Shown here piece after piece: positions 7,557 through 10,956 of a DNA stretch of 10,956 nt; the first letter of the stretch is position 1, and every line of letters starts with the position of its first letter. The translations under genes were made by a program, and so were the position numbers. Below the pieces are notes generated by a model. It worked only from the letters and a program-made list of their open reading frames with translations, was not told the DNA's origin and did not search any database. Source of the stretch: Bacteroidota bacterium (GTDB lineage Bacteria > Bacteroidota > Bacteroidia > Chitinophagales > Chitinophagaceae); NCBI GenBank assembly GCA_023409975.1, contig JAEYQO010000052.1:1-10956 (forward strand), given 5' to 3'.

Positions 7557-8296
7557 TATTTATAGAGTTGACTCTTAACCAGGCCCCATTTATGTAACCG
7601 GTGGGCGAAAGAGACCCTTAATACACCGAAGCCGTATTTCATACTCCGGCTGAAATTGATGCTTGAAGCTTCTTCGAAGTATTTGGTGGGGCAGGTCACC
7701 TCGGCAATTTCGTAGCCATTCATGAATATCTGAGATATCATTTCGTTATCGAAAACGAAATCATCGCTATTATGGGTGAAGTCGATCGAACGAATGACAT
7801 CTGCAGAGAAGGCTCTGTATCCGGTATGGTATTCACTCAGTTTCTGACCGATCATGATATTTTCGAACAAGGTCAGCATCCGGTTGAAGATATACTTATA
7901 TAAGGGCATACCGCCTTTGAGCGCACCATTTCCGAGAATTCTTGAGCCGAAACAGACGGGATAGACATCGTAGGCGATCACGCCTGCCATGGCGTGTATG
8001 AGTTTGGGAGTATATTGGTAATCGGGATGCACCATGATAACAATGTCTGCACCCAGTTCCAGGGCTTTTTTGTAGCAGCTCTTTTGGTTTCCGCCGTATC
8101 CCTTATTCTGTTCGTGGACCACAACGTGCTGAATGCCGAGTCTTTTTGCTTCGGCAACCGTGTTATCCGGACTGTTATCATCAACCAGCACCACTTCGTC
8201 TACAATATCGAATGGAATTTCCTGGTAGGTGCGTTCCAGCGTCAGCGCTGCCTTGTAGGCCGGCAACACAACAGCAATTTTCTTACCATTTAACAT
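7556..8296 (-). CDS. Family 2 glycosyltransferase, dolichol-phosphate-mannose-synthase-like
   Basis: The 246-residue protein is a single GT-A domain with no membrane segment. The N-terminal strand IAVVLPAYKA (7-16) leads to VLVDDNSPDNT (36-46), the nucleotide-sugar-binding DD motif. Next come NKGYGGNQK (64-72) and HPDYQYTP (90-97), which replaces the usual metal-binding DxD/DAD with HPD. EYHTGYRAF (155-163) matches the conserved tGyR-F region of DPM1-like enzymes. These features suggest transfer of a sugar from a nucleotide donor to a lipid carrier or cell-envelope acceptor; donor and acceptor cannot be told. It follows the thioesterase gene by 42 bases, probably on one transcript. The downstream end abuts the shared hairpin. 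Confidence 0.88.
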   Translation of the reverse strand: MLNGKKIAVVLPAYKAALTLERTYQEIPFDIVDEVVLVDDNSPDNTVAEAKRLGIQHVVVHEQNKGYGGNQKSCYKKALELGADIVIMVHPDYQYTPKLIHAMAGVIAYDVYPVCFGSRILGNGALKGGMPLYKYIFNRMLTLFENIMIGQKLSEYHTGYRAFSADVIRSIDFTHNSDDFVFDNEMISQIFMNGYEIAEVTCPTKYFEEASSINFSRSMKYGFGVLRVSFAHRLHKWGLVKSQLYK

Positions 8297-8338
8297 CAGC
8301 CTGCAAATATAGTTGAAGCTGAACGAACTACGGATGGC

Positions 8339-8821
8339 CTAGTTAGCGACCTTGTAATCATAGTCGGCTCTTGGGCGCATTCCTGTGGCGATCAGGTTGG
8401 AGCTCGCTTTGCCCAGGAGGTCACCCTTCATATTGGATACCCTGCAGTCTACATGAATGATCTTTTTTCCTACCCGCACTACCGTGGCCGTGGCACGTAA
8501 CTCCTCTCCTTCAGAGATGGCATAGAGGAAGTCAACATTCAGGTTTAGGGAGGTATAATGGTTCTCTGTGTCGAGACTGAGCACGGACCAGCCAATTACT
8601 TCGTCCATGACCAGCGCCATCATGCCGCCATGGATATTACCATAGGGGTTCGCCATTTCCTTTTTCACGGTGAGACGGATAGTGGCCTCTCCTTTCGAGA
8701 TCGATTCCAGCGTAAACTCCATCCAGTTTCCTGCCGGCGATCTGGAATTCGTTACCTTTTTCCCTTCGAATTGTTCCTTCAGCCAGGCCAGTAGATCAGT
8801 AGTACTCTTATTCGAATCCAT
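8339..8821 (-). CDS. PaaI-family hotdog thioesterase
   Basis: The 160-residue protein has the hotdog-fold thioesterase signature NPYGNIHGGMMALVMDEVIG (58-77): HGG at 64-66 and the conserved acidic pair D73-E74 on the central helix. A beta strand with SLNLNVDFLY (91-100) and the C-terminal strands VRVGKKIIHVDCRV and GKASSNLIATG complete the fold. Family members hydrolyse acyl- or phenylacetyl-CoA thioesters; the substrate here is unknown. The length is slightly above the usual 130-150 because of an N-terminal extension of about 20 residues. It is the first gene of a likely two-gene unit with the GT2 enzyme and lies 38 bases from the end of the RHS fragment. Confidence 0.87.
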   Translation of the reverse strand: MDSNKSTTDLLAWLKEQFEGKKVTNSRSPAGNWMEFTLESISKGEATIRLTVKKEMANPYGNIHGGMMALVMDEVIGWSVLSLDTENHYTSLNLNVDFLYAISEGEELRATATVVRVGKKIIHVDCRVSNMKGDLLGKASSNLIATGMRPRADYDYKVAN

Positions 8822-8859
8822 AAATTACAATCTTCGTGATTTTTTGTGGTGGCGCGAAG

Positions 8860-9150
8860 TTAGGTAAAGACGGGAAGCGGTACGATCCATGCCAGGATTG
8901 CCGTGTTATCGTCCACCCTATTCAATTGATTATTGTGGGTCTGGTAATCATACAGGAATTCATCTATCACCTGCGCACCATTGTCATCTCCCCACCGGGT
9001 CGTAGTCTGGATGTTCCCGTTCCGGTCATAGGTAAACGCCCCGCCCGGATCATCGTTCAGGTCAAGGGTACTATGGTTAATCGCCTTTAGCCATCCCTGC
9101 AAGTTATAGGTATAGTCGAGCCCCTGGAGATTGAAGCCCATTTCATGGCG
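8860..9150 (-). pseudogene. Orphan RHS core fragment
   Basis: The frame reads RHEMGFNLQGLDYTYNLQGW, then about 70 further residues to a TAA at 8862-8860. QGLDYTYNLQGWLKAIN is the hallmark of the middle of Bacteroidota RHS cores. AFTYDRNGNI and FLYDYQTHNNQLNRVDD are YD-repeat units. The last dozen residues (ILAWIVPLPVFT) no longer look like RHS, so the fragment is cut at the 3' side as well as at the 5' side, where recognisable homology begins within ten bases of the lipoprotein stop. No start codon precedes the homology; the first ATG (9141) is internal. It is best read as a remnant of an RHS gene, not an independent protein. Confidence 0.75.
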
Positions 9151-9158
9151 ATTCAGGT

Positions 9159-9845
9159 TTATTGTAAACGGATAAAACGCCTGGACCGATCGAGAATCAG
9201 GTTGCCCTTCTTCATCTTCAATTTCTCATTATCAAAGTAATCATACGTCATTAAACAGAGTCCCGAATCTTCTACAAATGGATTTTCATAAACTTTGAGA
9301 AGATTCACCTTCTTACTCTTCAAAAAATATATTGGAGCGTCACAGACAACACCCCGAAATAATAATGACTTTGTTCCTCTACGAGGAATCGTTACGTTAT
9401 AATCGGCGCCAGGAGTATACAATAACCCCTCGTTATTGATTTCTACTCTTGAAATTAACCCCCGTCTGGAAATGAAAGTATCCCAAACTGACCTTGTAAC
9501 GTCACGCGGCACTACGAAATATAGGAGCATCGTAATGGAATCGGAAGGCAACTCAGGATCGAAATACTCATAAATGTCATAAGGGTTATAGGTTGGTTTG
9601 ACATAACTATTCAATACAATCTCTTTGTGATCGAGGTGCCAATTCCCGCTTAAACTCCCGGTATCATTGAACTTTTTAAACGGCTCACCAGTACCATACA
9701 AAGCGAAAGTATAATCATCCCGCAATTCTAACCGACTACTAAACTTCGCATCCTGGTACACTCCCACAAGGGATGTTTCATCGGGATAAAATCTAAGATT
9801 ACACGAAATGCAAAGCAAAAGGAACATAAATACGATCCTATTCAA
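9159..9845 (-). CDS. Small lipoprotein, putative immunity protein of the RHS toxin
   Basis: The protein starts at a TTG (9845-9843) giving MNRIVFMFLLLCISC, or at the ATG 9827-9825 giving MFLLLCISC. The TTG is preferred because it supplies the positive Arg and a longer hydrophobic stretch before the likely lipid-modified cysteine (residue 15). The product is 228 residues (222 from the ATG). The mature part (LVGVYQDAKFSSRLELRDD, SGNWHLDHKEIVLNSY) looks like the beta-barrel/lipocalin-like lipoproteins common in Bacteroidota. The TTG start overlaps the toxin stop (9840-9838) by 8 bases, typical of tight toxin-immunity coupling. The region is AT-rich (one sampled 60-base line has 23 G/C, against 29-30 in lines from the flanking RHS pieces). 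Protection of the producer against the adjacent toxin is inferred only from position, and no family was recognised with certainty. Confidence 0.6.
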   Translation of the reverse strand: MNRIVFMFLLLCISCNLRFYPDETSLVGVYQDAKFSSRLELRDDYTFALYGTGEPFKKFNDTGSLSGNWHLDHKEIVLNSYVKPTYNPYDIYEYFDPELPSDSITMLLYFVVPRDVTRSVWDTFISRRGLISRVEINNEGLLYTPGADYNVTIPRRGTKSLLFRGVVCDAPIYFLKSKKVNLLKVYENPFVEDSGLCLMTYDYFDNEKLKMKKGNLILDRSRRFIRLQ

Positions 9846-10359
9846 GTTTGATTCCAGTGGGTGAGCTGGCACCCTGTAAACCCGACTGTTCTTCCTTTTG
9901 TTGTAATTGTTGCCTGGTTGGCGCATAATTAAAAATCGATTTATAGTTAATAATGCCTTCTTGAAATATTTTATTGTCCTTATACCACTCTGGGGCGGAA
10001 ACCGGACCCTTTTTCAATCTATCATATAACTTTCTTTGAGCTTCAATCTCAGATAGGCTTCTTGGTCTTAAATCTACAAGGCTTCTGGATATCTCTTGAA
10101 TGCTTATTGCTTTATACTCGTCTATCTTATCATGTGCCTCCCCAGGAACCGTTACACCATTTATCCGTAAATAGTAATCTATTTCACCATCAAGAAATTG
10201 TCGGCCATGTTCGAGTTCATGAGCAAGCGCTAATATTGCAGTGAAATAAGACCCGTACGAACCTGTATAATCATTAAAATTCAACACCATTCTATTATTT
10301 GCAAAATCAAACTCAGCGCTTCCATGTTTTGGATCACCCGGTTTGAAAGCAATCTTGTG
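9838..10359 (-). CDS. RHS-associated HELEH metallopeptidase-like toxin domain (frame-disrupted from its core)
   Basis: The frame is open from just after a TAA (10362-10360) to the TAG at 9840-9838, 173 codons. It begins HKIAFKPGDPKHGSAEFDF, continues LNFNDY, and carries ALAHELEHGRQFLDGE with a zinc-binding HExxH (H codons at 10221-10219 and 10209-10207). DKIDEYKA follows about 30 residues later and could give the third ligand (Glu). Many Bacteroidota RHS proteins end in similar AHELxHAxQFexG toxin tips, assigned to metallopeptidase-type polymorphic toxins. No ribosome site or good start codon is seen before the homology; the ATG at 10290 would remove the conserved N-terminal part. It should therefore be translated as the C-terminus of the RHS protein, but lies one frame away from it (a -1 shift is needed). 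It is either a mutated toxin tip or a silent cassette. Confidence 0.65.
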   Translation of the reverse strand, partial: HKIAFKPGDPKHGSAEFDFANNRMVLNFNDYTGSYGSYFTAILALAHELEHGRQFLDGEIDYYLRINGVTVPGEAHDKIDEYKAISIQEISRSLVDLRPRSLSEIEAQRKLYDRLKKGPVSAPEWYKDNKIFQEGIINYKSIFNYAPTRQQLQQKEEQSGLQGASSPTGIKLE

Positions 10360-10956
10360 TTAGGGTCGCCGCTATTGGAGACCCTATAACTAATAAGGTT
10401 CCCATTGATATCATAGTCGTAACCCGTTTCATAAAGGTCATTGGTAGTGCTCAAGTCTCCATCCCTGTCGGTTGTGGTCTTCTGTAGTTTCAATCTGCCA
10501 TGATTATGGAAGGGAAAAGAATAACCACCTATATTTTCATATGCCCCGGTCGAGGACCATTTATACTTCGAAAGATACCGCGCATCCACAGGTGCAGGAG
10601 GCCAGGTGGGAAATCCATTATTCAGATGCTGGTCGATCGCCCCGCCAAACTGGTATAATTCCCCCGTATAATGCAGCGGACCCAGAAACAGGTAGTCGTA
10701 GAAAGTGTATCCCTCATAGGAAGCCTGTCTATCCGACTGACTGAACCTGAGCTCTCCCCATTTATTGTGCCAGAACTTTGTATTTCCCCCGTCAGGCGTC
10801 TGCTGCCGGAGCACCTGGCCGACAGTGTTATGATCATACTCAGATGCAAACTGGTATTGAGGATTGGCAGACCTGTCTGTCATGGGTGGAGAAGGCGACA
10901 CGACACCCTTAGGTGAAACCGTCCGGATCAGGTTCCCTGCCCGATCATAGTAGAAA
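10281..10956 (-). CDS. RHS/YD-repeat core protein, internal part (runs off right edge, frame lost at 3' end)
   Basis: The frame is open from the right edge, starting FYYDRAGNLIRTVSPKG, a canonical YD-repeat that shows the gene continues upstream outside the window. It proceeds through the Bacteroidota RHS landmarks YDHNTVGQVLRQQTPDGG, FWHNKWGELRFSQSDRQ, YEGYTFYDYL, LHYTGELYQFGG and ETGYDYDINGNLISY. RHS cores form a beta-shell cocoon around a C-terminal toxin that is exported. After GDPNTRLLSNRVIQ the frame runs into non-RHS residues and stops at a TGA (10283-10281), whereas the toxin-like sequence continues in another frame from 10359. The usual conserved stretch between YDIHGN and QGLDY, the rest of the core and the standard DPxxGRFxSxDP end are missing here. 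The gene is probably inactive as it stands unless frameshifting occurs. Confidence 0.8.
   Translation of the reverse strand, partial: FYYDRAGNLIRTVSPKGVVSPSPPMTDRSANPQYQFASEYDHNTVGQVLRQQTPDGGNTKFWHNKWGELRFSQSDRQASYEGYTFYDYLFLGPLHYTGELYQFGGAIDQHLNNGFPTWPPAPVDARYLSKYKWSSTGAYENIGGYSFPFHNHGRLKLQKTTTDRDGDLSTTNDLYETGYDYDINGNLISYRVSNSGDPNTRLLSNRVIQNMEALSLILQIIEWC

Noticed and set aside
8832..8859. CTTCG / CGAAG inverted repeat upstream of the thioesterase, with a T-run in the loop
   Set aside because: A 5-bp stem with an 18-base loop, and the T-run is in the wrong place for a terminator.
8854..8861. TAACTTCG on the minus strand as a -7 element for the thioesterase gene
   Set aside because: One mismatch to TAnnTTTG and no -33 TTG at a suitable distance; too weak to list.
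9159..9926. Longer version of the lipoprotein starting at 9926
   Set aside because: The first 27 or so residues overlap the toxin out of frame and put the signal peptide far from the N-terminus. The TTG at 9845 or ATG at 9827 is more sensible.
9838..10290. Toxin domain as a separate gene starting at the ATG at 10290
   Set aside because: This start would cut off the KIAFKPGDPKHGSAEFDF segment, which belongs to the same open frame and looks like the start of the domain. No ribosome site is evident.
8860..10956. Transposon or phage origin for the disrupted region
   Set aside because: No transposase, integrase, terminal inverted repeats or target-site duplication could be seen. RHS recombination explains the pieces more simply.

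Overview
The window looks like a chromosomal segment of a Bacteroidota bacterium, most likely Chitinophagaceae or a near relative. The evidence is the gene order DUF4270 lipoprotein / short starch-synthase-like protein / panC, a Bacteroidota-type RHS (YD-repeat) protein, a fused PolX-PHP protein, and weak Shine-Dalgarno signals with a TAnnTTTG-like -7 box. This placement is inference from gene content and style. No rRNA, tRNA, CRISPR array or insertion sequence was seen, and no gene-free stretch exceeds 300 bases.

Bases 1-2294 hold a divergent pair of units. On the minus strand, a truncated glycogen/starch synthase homologue (485-1312) is followed by a DUF4270-type lipoprotein that runs off the left edge (1-450). 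On the plus strand is panC (1425-2294), pantothenate synthetase. A 112-base divergent promoter region separates them.

Bases 2287-6800 are a minus-strand run of cmk (CMP kinase), polX-like (HhH + polymerase-X-like + PHP) and a membrane-anchored von Willebrand A protein. Spacings are 52 and 61 bases, so the three may be co-transcribed. The last gene overlaps the end of panC tail to tail by 8 bases. The PolX-like protein keeps its PHP nuclease metal ligands but appears to have lost two of the three polymerase aspartates.

Bases 6926-7546 on the plus strand encode two tandem, very hydrophilic, glycine-rich, probably disordered small proteins of unknown function. They end at a hairpin shared with the convergent minus-strand pair: a hotdog-fold thioesterase (8339-8821) followed by a GT2 glycosyltransferase (7556-8296).

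Bases 8860-10956 are a disrupted polymorphic-toxin (RHS) locus on the minus strand. An RHS core enters from the right edge and breaks frame near 10281-10359. It is followed in another frame by an AT-rich HELEH metallopeptidase-like toxin domain, then by an overlapping small lipoprotein (putative immunity protein), and then by a leftover RHS-core fragment. The two RHS pieces flank the toxin/lipoprotein pair like the two sides of a replaced or interrupted core. This is the most interesting part of the window.
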